The notes below the pieces were generated by a model that saw nothing but the letters and a program-made list of their open reading frames with translations, was not told the origin of the DNA and searched no databases. This document shows positions 54,816-62,324 of a DNA stretch of 64,000 nt, in pieces. The stretch's first letter is position 1. Each line of letters opens with the position of its first letter. The position numbers were made by a program, and so were the translations under genes. Source of the stretch: Kordiimonas marina (GTDB taxonomy: Bacteria > Pseudomonadota > Alphaproteobacteria > Sphingomonadales > Kordiimonadaceae); contig NZ_JAINDF010000004.1 of assembly GCF_023006325.1 (NCBI RefSeq), forward strand, positions 372,001 through 436,000. The letters run 5' to 3'.

Positions 54816-55421
54816 ATGGCCGTTCTCGCAGGCAAACCCGCACCGGATTTCACTTCTGTCGCCGTCATGGCCGATGGCAGCATCAACGAAAACTTCAACC
54901 TGAAAGAATATCTGGCCGGTGACTATGGCCTTCTGTTCTTCTACCCGCTGGACTTCACCTTCGTGTGCCCGTCCGAGATCCTGGCGTTCAACAACCGCAT
55001 GGCCAAGTTCAAGGAACTCGGCGTGAAGGTTGTGGCCTGCTCGATCGACAGCCAGTTCACCCACATCGCGTGGCGGAACACCTCCACCAAAGAAGGCGGC
55101 CTGGGCCCGGTTGATTTCCCGATGGTTGCTGACGTGACCAAACAGGTTGCCCGTGACTATGACGTCCTGATCGAAGAAGCTGGCGTTGCGCTCCGCGGCA
55201 CCTTCCTGATCGGCAAAGACGGCCTCGTCTGGCACCAGACCGTCAACAACCTGCCGCTCGGCCGGAACGTTGACGAATTCGTCCGTCTCGTTGAAGCGCT
55301 TCAGTTCCATGAAGAGCACGGCGAAGTTTGCCCGGCTGGCTGGAACAAAGGCGACGAAGGCATGAAAGCCGACGCAGCCGGTGTTGCCGACTATCTGTCG
55401 AAGCACGCCAGCGAGCTCTAA
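54816..55421 (+). CDS. Typical 2-Cys peroxiredoxin (Prx/AhpC-TSA family)
   Basis: ATG 54816 follows AGGAGG by 6 nt; the longer frame from 54711 is not supported. The protein is 201 residues with peroxidatic Cys51 in FTFVCPSE and a resolving Cys near 172 in GEVCPAGW. Unlike the ahpC product it carries the loop HIAWRNTSTKEGGLG, typical of the Prx1 (thioredoxin-dependent) subgroup with a GGLG motif associated with sensitivity to over-oxidation. It probably uses thioredoxin instead of AhpF. It is a single-gene unit ended by a strong terminator. Confidence 0.95.
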   Translation: MAVLAGKPAPDFTSVAVMADGSINENFNLKEYLAGDYGLLFFYPLDFTFVCPSEILAFNNRMAKFKELGVKVVACSIDSQFTHIAWRNTSTKEGGLGPVDFPMVADVTKQVARDYDVLIEEAGVALRGTFLIGKDGLVWHQTVNNLPLGRNVDEFVRLVEALQFHEEHGEVCPAGWNKGDEGMKADAAGVADYLSKHASEL

Positions 55422-55456
55422 GCCCGCCGCGCCTTCAGGCGCACGCAGACAAAACG

Positions 55457-55486
55457 AAAAGCCCCGGTTCACGCCGGGGCTTTTTT
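55457..55486 (+). terminator. Terminator after the peroxiredoxin gene
   Basis: GCCCCGG (55461-55467) and CCGGGGC (55474-55480) form the stem, preceded by AAAA and followed by TTTTTT. Confidence 0.92.
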
Positions 55487-55580
55487 GTGCCCCCTGCCTT
55501 CGGCGCTATCTTCCGACCTCACAAATCGCCGCGCTCTCCGTCTCCCCTTCAGGACAACCAAGCTGCAGGGAGAAGGCCGC

Positions 55581-57587
55581 ATGCCCCTGAACCCCACCCT
55601 CAACGCCAGCGTTACCGCCACGCTGAAAGCCGTGCCCCCCGCTATCACATCGCTCCGGGACCGCAAGGATTTTGCATACAAGAATCCGCCCTTCGACATT
55701 CAGGGCGTGGTCAAGCTGTTGACCGATTTCAAACAGCAGCTGACCATTACCCAGTCGACGGCCAAGAAAAGCGACAAGGAAACGCTTCTGGCCATGACAC
55801 AGAAGGCAGTGCAGCCGGCCATCAGCGAAGTCATGATGTCCAACACCAAGATCATGAAAATGCTACCGCTCAATACCAACCAGACCATCACGAGCGATAC
55901 GGCAAAAAACCAGAATATAGTGTTTGAGAGCCTGGAGGAATCGACGCAGAAAATGGTGGCCGACCTGCTGGCCGACGAGGACGAGGTCGCACCGGCCGCC
56001 ACAGCAGCCATCGCTATCCGGTCGATCCAGTTCACCAGCCGGCATGGGGGCGGCGTCAAGACGCTGCAACGAAACGGTCAGACCATGTTCAACCGTGCGG
56101 ACGGCGTGGCGGTCGGAACCCAGCTGGATGCGGGCGGCGGCGCCTATAACAATCTCGAATGGGATATAACGCGTGGGGGCGGCGGCCCCGAGCCTTTCTC
56201 CCAGACCATGAACACGGCGCCGACCCTCAGCGTGGTGTGCCGGGTCACCGCCACGAACGGCCCGGTCACCGTCGCCAGTTTTGCCGGTCAGCTGAACGGC
56301 ACCACCGGCACCATCGGCGGCGCCAACTATGGCCCGGCGAATTTCCAGATCGCGCTCAACCAGAACACCATGAACCCCGTGGCCAACACGGTGGTCAACC
56401 CGGGCGTCCCCCAGGACTTTACCGTCACCTTCACCGGCGGCACCAATTTCCCGACCGAAATCGGCCTTGCGGACCTGGGGCTGACCATCACGGTAAATTC
56501 AAATGCGCCAGCCGCGCAGAATACGGTCGCTGCCGCCAGCACCGCTTACCTGACCTTCGCCAACCCGGCTGGCACTGTCACATCTGTAGCAGCGAACAAT
56601 TTCACCCTGGGGGGCGCGGTCCAGACCGTCACGCCGGCCCGGCTTGAACTGGCGATCAAGGCAGTACGGGATGGCCGTAACGCCATTGTCCAGAATCTCC
56701 CCGCGGTGCCGGTTGCCACCGGTGGCGTCCCCGGCTTCGCCTTCAATAATGCCGAAAGCAACGTGGACGCGATCTTCCTGTTCCTGAAATCCCGCGGGAT
56801 TACCTTTACGCTCAACTACCGCTGGGTTCCGGGCATGAACCAGACCGGCCTTGTGACCGGGGGCGGCGCGGCGCCGGGGCTCCATACCTATCTCTGGATG
56901 TCCATGAGTCCACTTCCCATCATCGTGCCGCCCGCAAACAGGCCGCGCACAGAAGCCTGGGCCGAATGCCATAACCTGGCGGTCGGCTTCATCCTGATTT
57001 GCGAAATCCTTGGCCTCGCGCCCTTTGTCATCAACTATGGCACTGGCGGCGGGAACCAGCTCGGCTATGCCATGGACTATGCCCTGCCGCGGCGCAACGA
57101 CGGCACCCCTTACGGCGCACAGGTAAACCCCCGGCACGGCAGGCTGACGGCCCAGCATACCCGCAATGTCATCAAGCCGAGTGGCGCCAACGTCCAGCAG
57201 AACCTCTGTTTCGTCGACCAGTATGGCGGCATCAACAATTTCGAAGGCGTCACGGTCTTCAACAACCAGCGGCTCTATCCGATCGGCGAGGTGATCCTGG
57301 CGGACAATAACCGCGACACCAACGCCGACAACTATTACTGCGCCTATCCCCATAACATCGACTATGTGGACCCGGCCAACAATCTGCCCGTTAACTTCAA
57401 CAATGCGCAGGGCCTGGTGCCGCTGGTGTTTGCCGATGGCTGGCTATACTGGTTCTTCACCCCCTGGGGTTTGAACTGGCAACAGGGCTATGACACCAAT
57501 CCCTACCCCGGTGTCTATAATCCGGTATGGATTCAGGCAGGTGCGGCGGCATGGGCGCCCTTTGGCGCCTTCTGGTGGCAAGACTGA
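55581..57587 (+). CDS. Large hypothetical protein, possible papain/transglutaminase-like C-terminal domain
   Basis: From ATG 55581 (GGGAGAAGG upstream) the protein is 668 residues with no signal peptide. The N-terminal 130 residues are helical and polar (KLLTDFKQQLTITQSTAKKS). The middle is Gly/Asn/Thr-rich beta structure (VASFAGQLNGTTGTIGGANY). From about 400 the chain is aromatic-rich: RTEAWAECHNLAVGFILICE, then GLAPFVINYGTGGGNQ, then later AYPHNIDYVDP. A Cys at the start of a helix followed by His and Asp is reminiscent of papain/transglutaminase folds, but no family is recognised. The next gene follows after 21 bp, so they form a two-gene unit. Confidence 0.65.
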   Translation: MPLNPTLNASVTATLKAVPPAITSLRDRKDFAYKNPPFDIQGVVKLLTDFKQQLTITQSTAKKSDKETLLAMTQKAVQPAISEVMMSNTKIMKMLPLNTNQTITSDTAKNQNIVFESLEESTQKMVADLLADEDEVAPAATAAIAIRSIQFTSRHGGGVKTLQRNGQTMFNRADGVAVGTQLDAGGGAYNNLEWDITRGGGGPEPFSQTMNTAPTLSVVCRVTATNGPVTVASFAGQLNGTTGTIGGANYGPANFQIALNQNTMNPVANTVVNPGVPQDFTVTFTGGTNFPTEIGLADLGLTITVNSNAPAAQNTVAAASTAYLTFANPAGTVTSVAANNFTLGGAVQTVTPARLELAIKAVRDGRNAIVQNLPAVPVATGGVPGFAFNNAESNVDAIFLFLKSRGITFTLNYRWVPGMNQTGLVTGGGAAPGLHTYLWMSMSPLPIIVPPANRPRTEAWAECHNLAVGFILICEILGLAPFVINYGTGGGNQLGYAMDYALPRRNDGTPYGAQVNPRHGRLTAQHTRNVIKPSGANVQQNLCFVDQYGGINNFEGVTVFNNQRLYPIGEVILADNNRDTNADNYYCAYPHNIDYVDPANNLPVNFNNAQGLVPLVFADGWLYWFFTPWGLNWQQGYDTNPYPGVYNPVWIQAGAAAWAPFGAFWWQD

Positions 57588-57608
57588 TCCCGGCAAGAGG
57601 AGTATTCC

Positions 57609-58283
57609 ATGAGCACATCTGCATCTCCATCCACCCCATCCACCCCGCCCTATGGTGACTTGGGCCAGGTGCTGACAACGGCCCCCTCCGTCAAGGCCCG
57701 CAGGCCTTCAACAGCGGAAGAGAAAATTGCCGTGGCCGATCATATCGCCTGGCTGCAGGGCATCCTGCAGGAAGCGCTGCAACCTACCAGCAAGGATGTC
57801 GGCGCCTTCGCCGTGCTGGCGCAGGATGACGGCCGGTTCGATGAGGTCCGCGGCACCTACACCTTGGCGGACGGTACAACCGTTACCACCGCTTCCAGCA
57901 AATATGTGCTGGCCGTAACCGTGCCTGCGGTCGCCGCAAGCTCGAACCCGGCCCCGCTTGAAGATGCAGAGGCCAGCGCCCAGGCGCTTTTCGCCTGGCC
58001 CAAAGGAACGACACTCACCTTCAAGGAGTTGGGGACAGACAGCGGCCTCACCTATGGTATCCGCGACCTGACGCCGCCAACATCCAAGAGCGCCCCCCTC
58101 TGGCCAAGCTGGGACCTCACGCTTGCCTGGTGGTGCGACGGCCAGTTGGCTCATTTTATCGTCACCAAGGCGCCGGGCGGCCCGACCCAGGCCTTCATCA
58201 ACCCGGCAGAGGATGCCAACCAATATTGGTTCACCCCACCGCCGAAAGGGCACAGCACACCGCCCTCTGCCACAAGCGGCTGA
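57609..58283 (+). CDS. Hypothetical protein, partner of the 668-aa protein
   Basis: GAGGAG precedes ATG 57609 by 8 nt; the protein is 224 residues. A Ser/Pro/Thr-rich start (STSASPSTPSTPPYGDLGQV) leads to an Ala-rich helix (EEKIAVADHIAWLQGILQEA). The rest is mainly beta, with a paired Trp end (LWPSWDLTLAWWCDGQLAHF). There is no signal peptide. No family is recognised. Tight spacing to the large upstream gene and a shared terminator at 58299 suggest the two products act together. Confidence 0.62.
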   Translation: MSTSASPSTPSTPPYGDLGQVLTTAPSVKARRPSTAEEKIAVADHIAWLQGILQEALQPTSKDVGAFAVLAQDDGRFDEVRGTYTLADGTTVTTASSKYVLAVTVPAVAASSNPAPLEDAEASAQALFAWPKGTTLTFKELGTDSGLTYGIRDLTPPTSKSAPLWPSWDLTLAWWCDGQLAHFIVTKAPGGPTQAFINPAEDANQYWFTPPPKGHSTPPSATSG

Positions 58284-58298
58284 TATTCGCCCCTACCA

Positions 58299-58325
58299 AG
58301 CCCCGGTCCTTGCCGGGGCTTTTTC
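58299..58325 (+). terminator. Terminator after the two-gene unknown unit
   Basis: AGCCCCGG (58299-58306) pairs with CCGGGGCT (58313-58320), then TTTTTCC. Confidence 0.9.
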
Positions 58326-58429
58326 CTATCGGTCGCACACAAGGGCGTGAAGCGCTTGTGGCCCTCCTGAATTGACGTTAGCGTGGCAGCTAAACTTTTG
58401 AAGCAAGAGAATCCTGAGGGGGAAGTATC

Positions 58430-59749
58430 ATGACCGTTAAACCCGCCCACCTGTTGTTCGCGACCGCGCTCAGCGCCGCCGCCACCGTGCCCGCCATGGC
58501 GGCCGACACCAAGCCGAGCCTGAGCCCCGAGGAACAGGCGATCGTCCAGAAGGTGTATGCTGACTATGAAAGCCAGGTCTCGTTCCTGGAGAAGCTGGTC
58601 AATATCAACAGCGGCACCCGCAACCTGCCGGGCGTGAAAAAGGTCGGCGCGACGCTGGCAGCGGAGTTCAACCAGCTCGGCTTCAAGACCCACTGGATCG
58701 ACATGCCGAAGGAGATGGACCGCGCAGGCCACCTTTCGGGTGAGCTGGCGCTCGGCAAGGGCAAGAAGATCCTGCTGATGGGCCATATGGATACGGTGTT
58801 CCCGAAGGATAGCCCGTTCCAGACCTTCCGGCGTGACGGCGACATGGCTTATGGCCCCGGTACCGCCGATATGAAAAGCGGTGATGTGGTCATCCTGTAT
58901 GCGCTGAAGGCCCTGAAGGCCACGGGCCACCTGGACGCAGGCACCATCCGCGTCTTCTTCACCGGCGATGAGGAATCGACCGGCAAGCCGCTTTCGGTTT
59001 CGCGCGGGCCGCTGATTGATGTCGCGAAAGAAAGCGATATCGCGCTCAATTTCGAGGGATCGAGCTCCGGTGAGGCCGTGGTCGGCCGCCGCGGTGCTTC
59101 GGGCTGGAGCCTGGAGGTCACCGGCAAGCGCGCGCATTCCTCCGGCGTGTTCAGCCCGGACGTGGGCGCCGGTGCGATCTTCGAGACCGCCCGCATCCTA
59201 AACGCCTTCTATAATGACGTGCGCGGCCCGCACGGCCTGACCTTCAACCCCGGCGTCATCGCAGGCGGCACCTATGTGAAACAGGGTGAAAACCGCGCCG
59301 CGCAAAGCGCCTACGGCAAGGACAATGTGGTGGCGCAGAAGGTCGTGGTGAACGGCGGCCTCCGCTTCATGAGCAAGGAGCAGAAAGAAGCCGCGCGCGC
59401 CAAGATGCGCGAAATCGTCGCCAAGCACCTGCCGGTAACCGACGCCAAAATCAGCTTTGAGGACAGCTACCCCGCCATGCAGGTACGGCCGGAAAGCATG
59501 GCGCTTCTCCATGAGTTGAGCGACATCACCGAAGCCTTGGGCGCCGGCAAGGTTACGCCCTTCCCGCCGGAGAAACGCGGGGCTGCCGACGTCAGCTTCG
59601 TCGCGCCCTACCTGCCGTCGATGGACGGGCTGGGTGGTTTCGGCGGTGGCGACCATACACCGCAGGAATGGCTGAACCTTGAAAAGCAGAAGCTGGCCAC
59701 CGCCCGCATCGCCGTGCTGCTGTACCGGCTGCTGCACCCGGGCCAGTAA
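58430..59749 (+). CDS. Exported M20-family metallopeptidase (carboxypeptidase G2-like)
   Basis: The protein has 439 residues with a signal peptide (HLLFATALSAAATVPAMAA). M20 zinc-site motifs: GHMDTVFPKD (His/Asp), GPGTADMKSG (bridging Asp), TGDEESTGKP (Glu-Glu). It has the dimerisation domain insert and a final His in GGGDHTPQEWL. The layout matches glutamate carboxypeptidase/CPG2-type enzymes, which release C-terminal glutamate from peptides or folates in the periplasm. The substrate is inference. The YjbR gene follows after 6 bp. Confidence 0.92.
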   Translation: MTVKPAHLLFATALSAAATVPAMAADTKPSLSPEEQAIVQKVYADYESQVSFLEKLVNINSGTRNLPGVKKVGATLAAEFNQLGFKTHWIDMPKEMDRAGHLSGELALGKGKKILLMGHMDTVFPKDSPFQTFRRDGDMAYGPGTADMKSGDVVILYALKALKATGHLDAGTIRVFFTGDEESTGKPLSVSRGPLIDVAKESDIALNFEGSSSGEAVVGRRGASGWSLEVTGKRAHSSGVFSPDVGAGAIFETARILNAFYNDVRGPHGLTFNPGVIAGGTYVKQGENRAAQSAYGKDNVVAQKVVVNGGLRFMSKEQKEAARAKMREIVAKHLPVTDAKISFEDSYPAMQVRPESMALLHELSDITEALGAGKVTPFPPEKRGAADVSFVAPYLPSMDGLGGFGGGDHTPQEWLNLEKQKLATARIAVLLYRLLHPGQ

Positions 59750-59755
59750 GCAGGC

Positions 59756-60169
59756 ATGACTGCCCCATGCGATAGCGCGCTGGATGTGGCGGCCGCCTTT
59801 TCGGCCATCCGCGCCTATGCGCTATCGCTGCCGCACGCGTGGGAGGATTTCCCGTGGGGCGAGCCCGTGTTCAAGGTGGGCAAGAAGGTGTTCCTGTTCA
59901 CCGGCACGGACAAGGCGGGCCGCACGGGCTTCACCGTCAAGCTGCCGCGCTCGGCCGAGTTCGCGCTCCTCCATCCGTTCGCGGAGAAAGCAGGCTACGG
60001 CCTCGGCCGCTCAGGCTGGGTGACTTGCCGGTTCGCCGCGGGGGAGAGGGTGCCCGCCGATATGCTGTGCGAATGGGTGGCGCAAAGCTACCGCACGGTC
60101 GCCCCAAAGAAATTGGCGGCCCAGGTTCCTGACCCGGCCACAGAAGAAGATGGATATAACTGCCTCTAG
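59756..60169 (+). CDS. MmcQ/YjbR-family DNA-binding-like protein
   Basis: The protein has 137 residues. AIRAYALSLPHAWEDFPWGE, then VFKVGKKVFLF, then the late segment WVAQSYRTVAPKKLAAQVPD are the YjbR (CyaY-like double-wing) family pattern. Family members are annotated as MmcQ/YjbR with possible DNA binding; the true role is unclear. It is close behind the M20 peptidase gene (6 bp), so it is probably co-transcribed. Confidence 0.9.
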   Translation: MTAPCDSALDVAAAFSAIRAYALSLPHAWEDFPWGEPVFKVGKKVFLFTGTDKAGRTGFTVKLPRSAEFALLHPFAEKAGYGLGRSGWVTCRFAAGERVPADMLCEWVAQSYRTVAPKKLAAQVPDPATEEDGYNCL

Positions 60170-60266
60170 ACTATGGCCTCTCTCGGGGCGATACAGCCCG
60201 GTGATGGACGTCCCAGCAAAACGGGCGTACACAGCTTCATGACCATCATAATGGGAGCCCCCGATC

Positions 60267-61193
60267 ATGAGCGAAAAGCCGTTACCCTTTGCCGACCGTA
60301 TCCCTTTGGGCCAGGGAGACCTCGTTATCGGCCCCATCGCCTATGGCTGCTGGCGTCTTCAGGGTGAACTGCGCGCGGCAACCGCCCTCATCGAGGCGGC
60401 GCTTGAAAGCGGCATGACGCTGATCGATACCGCCGACATTTACGGCTTTGACGGGGAAAAAGGCTTCGGGGATGCCGAAAGCCTGCTCGGTGATGTGCTG
60501 GCGGCCACCCCAGCCATGCGGGACCAAATGGTGCTGGCGACCAAGGGCGGCGTCATCCCCGGCCTGCCCTACAACAGCACGGCGGATTACCTGATAAGTG
60601 CGTGCGAGGCTTCGCTCAAACGGCTCGGCACCGACGTGATCGACCTCTATCAGATCCACCGGCCCGACTTCCTGACCCCCGCCCCTGAGATGGCCGCGGC
60701 CCTTACCCGCCTGCGCGATGACGGCAAGGTGCGCGAAGTGGGGGTTTCCAACTATAGCCCGGCCCAGGTCCGAGCCCTGCAGGCACATCTGGATTTCCCG
60801 ATTGCCAGCCAGCAGCTGGAGTTTTCCTGCTGGCGTGTGGACCCGCTTTATGACGGCACGCTCGACCAATGTGAGGAGACGGGCGCCATCGCCCTCGCCT
60901 GGTCACCGCTCGCGGGAGGCCGCTTGATGACGGGGGAGGCCAAGGAAGCCGCCGATGCCCCCACCATGCAGGTGCTGCTGGAGGTGCTGGACAGCCTCGC
61001 CGGAGATTTCGGCGTCGACCGCGCCGCCGTGGCGCTTGCCTTCACCATGGCGCACCCCGCCCCCGTCGTGCCGATCATCGGCACGCAAAGCCCTGCCCGC
61101 ATCCGCGCGGCCACGGATGCGTTCAAGGTCGGCCTCACAAGGCGCGACTGGTACGATATTCTCGAAGCCCGGCTTGGCAAGCCGATGCCCTAA
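60267..61193 (+). CDS. Aldo/keto reductase (YdhF-like)
   Basis: The protein has 308 residues and a TIM-barrel AKR. The catalytic tetrad is visible: D and Y in LIDTADIYGFDG, K in VLATKGGV, H in YQIHRPDF. The NADPH-binding end is VVPIIGTQSPARIRAA. The start resembles the YdhF subfamily (LVIGPIAYGCWRLQG). It reduces carbonyls of an unknown substrate. The gene stands alone, convergent with the DUF1294 gene 7 bp away. Confidence 0.95.
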   Translation: MSEKPLPFADRIPLGQGDLVIGPIAYGCWRLQGELRAATALIEAALESGMTLIDTADIYGFDGEKGFGDAESLLGDVLAATPAMRDQMVLATKGGVIPGLPYNSTADYLISACEASLKRLGTDVIDLYQIHRPDFLTPAPEMAAALTRLRDDGKVREVGVSNYSPAQVRALQAHLDFPIASQQLEFSCWRVDPLYDGTLDQCEETGAIALAWSPLAGGRLMTGEAKEAADAPTMQVLLEVLDSLAGDFGVDRAAVALAFTMAHPAPVVPIIGTQSPARIRAATDAFKVGLTRRDWYDILEARLGKPMP

Positions 61194-61200
61194 AAGGGCG

Positions 61201-61590
61201 TCAGCCGAACGCCAGATGCGCGACCCAGGCCGCCAGCGTCTGCTTGGAATAGAAGAGCCAGCCCCAGAAGGCCGTGTGCGCGGCCACGATCAGCCACAGG
61301 CGCAGGAGAAAATCCTTCTTGCGGACTTTGTGGCGAATGAGCGGCCCGAACACCAGCATCCCGGCCCAGCCGCCCAGAACCGCCAGAAGGTTCAGGGTCG
61401 ATTCCGACACCCGCACGCTGCCTGCCTCTGCGCTTTTCTTATCAAGCAAATACATAAGCGCCGCCAACAGGCTCATGCCGCCATAAAGATACAGCGCCAC
61501 GAATTCCTTATGGTTCACCATGACGTAAGCCACGAAGGCGGTGGGCACGAGGCCGAAGATAAACTGGCCCCAAACGAACTTACTTTTCAC
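61201..61590 (-). CDS. DUF1294-family membrane protein
   Basis: GTG 61590 has GGAG 8 nt upstream and is preferred to ATG 61695, which overlaps the next gene. The protein is 129 residues with four hydrophobic segments (FIFGLVPTAFVAYVMV, YLYGGMSLLAALMYLL, LNLLAVLGGWAGMLVFG, LWLIVAAHTAFWGWLFY) and the family motif DKKSAEAGSVRVSESTLNL with GG-G. The function is unknown. It is 22 bp downstream of the glutathione S-transferase gene on the same strand. Confidence 0.85.
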   Translation of the reverse strand: MKSKFVWGQFIFGLVPTAFVAYVMVNHKEFVALYLYGGMSLLAALMYLLDKKSAEAGSVRVSESTLNLLAVLGGWAGMLVFGPLIRHKVRKKDFLLRLWLIVAAHTAFWGWLFYSKQTLAAWVAHLAFG

Positions 61591-61612
61591 TATACTCTCT
61601 CCAGAAGACACA

Positions 61613-62209
61613 TCAGGCACCGGCCGCGTCTTTCGCCATCGCAGCCGTGAAGGCCGGGCGGGCGACACAGCGGTCGGTATAGGCATTGAGCACATCGCTG
61701 TCCGGCATGATGCCGAACATGCGCATGAAATTGAGCGACGAGCCGATCAGCACATCCGCCGCGGTGAAATGGTCACCCATGATCCATTCCCGGTCCTTCA
61801 GCCGGTCTTCGAGCACCTGCACCATGGTCGGGAAATCACCCCAGCCATGCGCAAGCTTGTTGGCGGGCATATCGGAGAATTTCTCCGCCATCGCCGGTTC
61901 GATCACCCCGGGCGTATAGAGCATCCAGTATAGATAATCGGCGCGGTCGGGCGCGGTCACGGCAGGCGCGAGGCCAGCGTCGGTATATTTATCGGCAAGA
62001 TAAAGCGCGATGGTCGCGGAATCGGAGACAGCCACGTCGCCATCCTGGATGGCAGGCACCTTGCCCATCGGGCTTGCCTTGATGAAATCGGCCGGGCGTT
62101 CGCCCGCGCGCACATCCACCGGCACCAGTTCATAATCCACGCCCAGCTCCTCCAGAAGCCAGATCGCCCGCATCGCCCGTGTTTGGGCACACCAATAAAG
62201 CTTGATCAT
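61613..62209 (-). CDS. Glutathione S-transferase
   Basis: ATG 62209 follows GGGGGA; the protein is 198 residues. The N-terminal thioredoxin-like domain has IKLYWCAQTRAMRAIWLLEE (glutathione site with a Cys near residue 7) and MGKVPAIQDGDVAVSDSATI (cis-Pro and the SD pair). The C-terminal helical domain has HFTAADVLIGSSLNFM. It conjugates or reduces compounds with glutathione. It probably forms a small operon with DUF1294. Confidence 0.94.
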   Translation of the reverse strand: MIKLYWCAQTRAMRAIWLLEELGVDYELVPVDVRAGERPADFIKASPMGKVPAIQDGDVAVSDSATIALYLADKYTDAGLAPAVTAPDRADYLYWMLYTPGVIEPAMAEKFSDMPANKLAHGWGDFPTMVQVLEDRLKDREWIMGDHFTAADVLIGSSLNFMRMFGIMPDSDVLNAYTDRCVARPAFTAAMAKDAAGA

Positions 62210-62324
62210 TTTCTTATCCCCCGTGTCGTTACGGCCCCCAATAAATGAGCACCTGACCGGGGAAATCTCGCACATTCGGGCAGTCCCGCAAAGCTTTGTG
62301 TGGCATTGCGGGGCAGGACTACTG

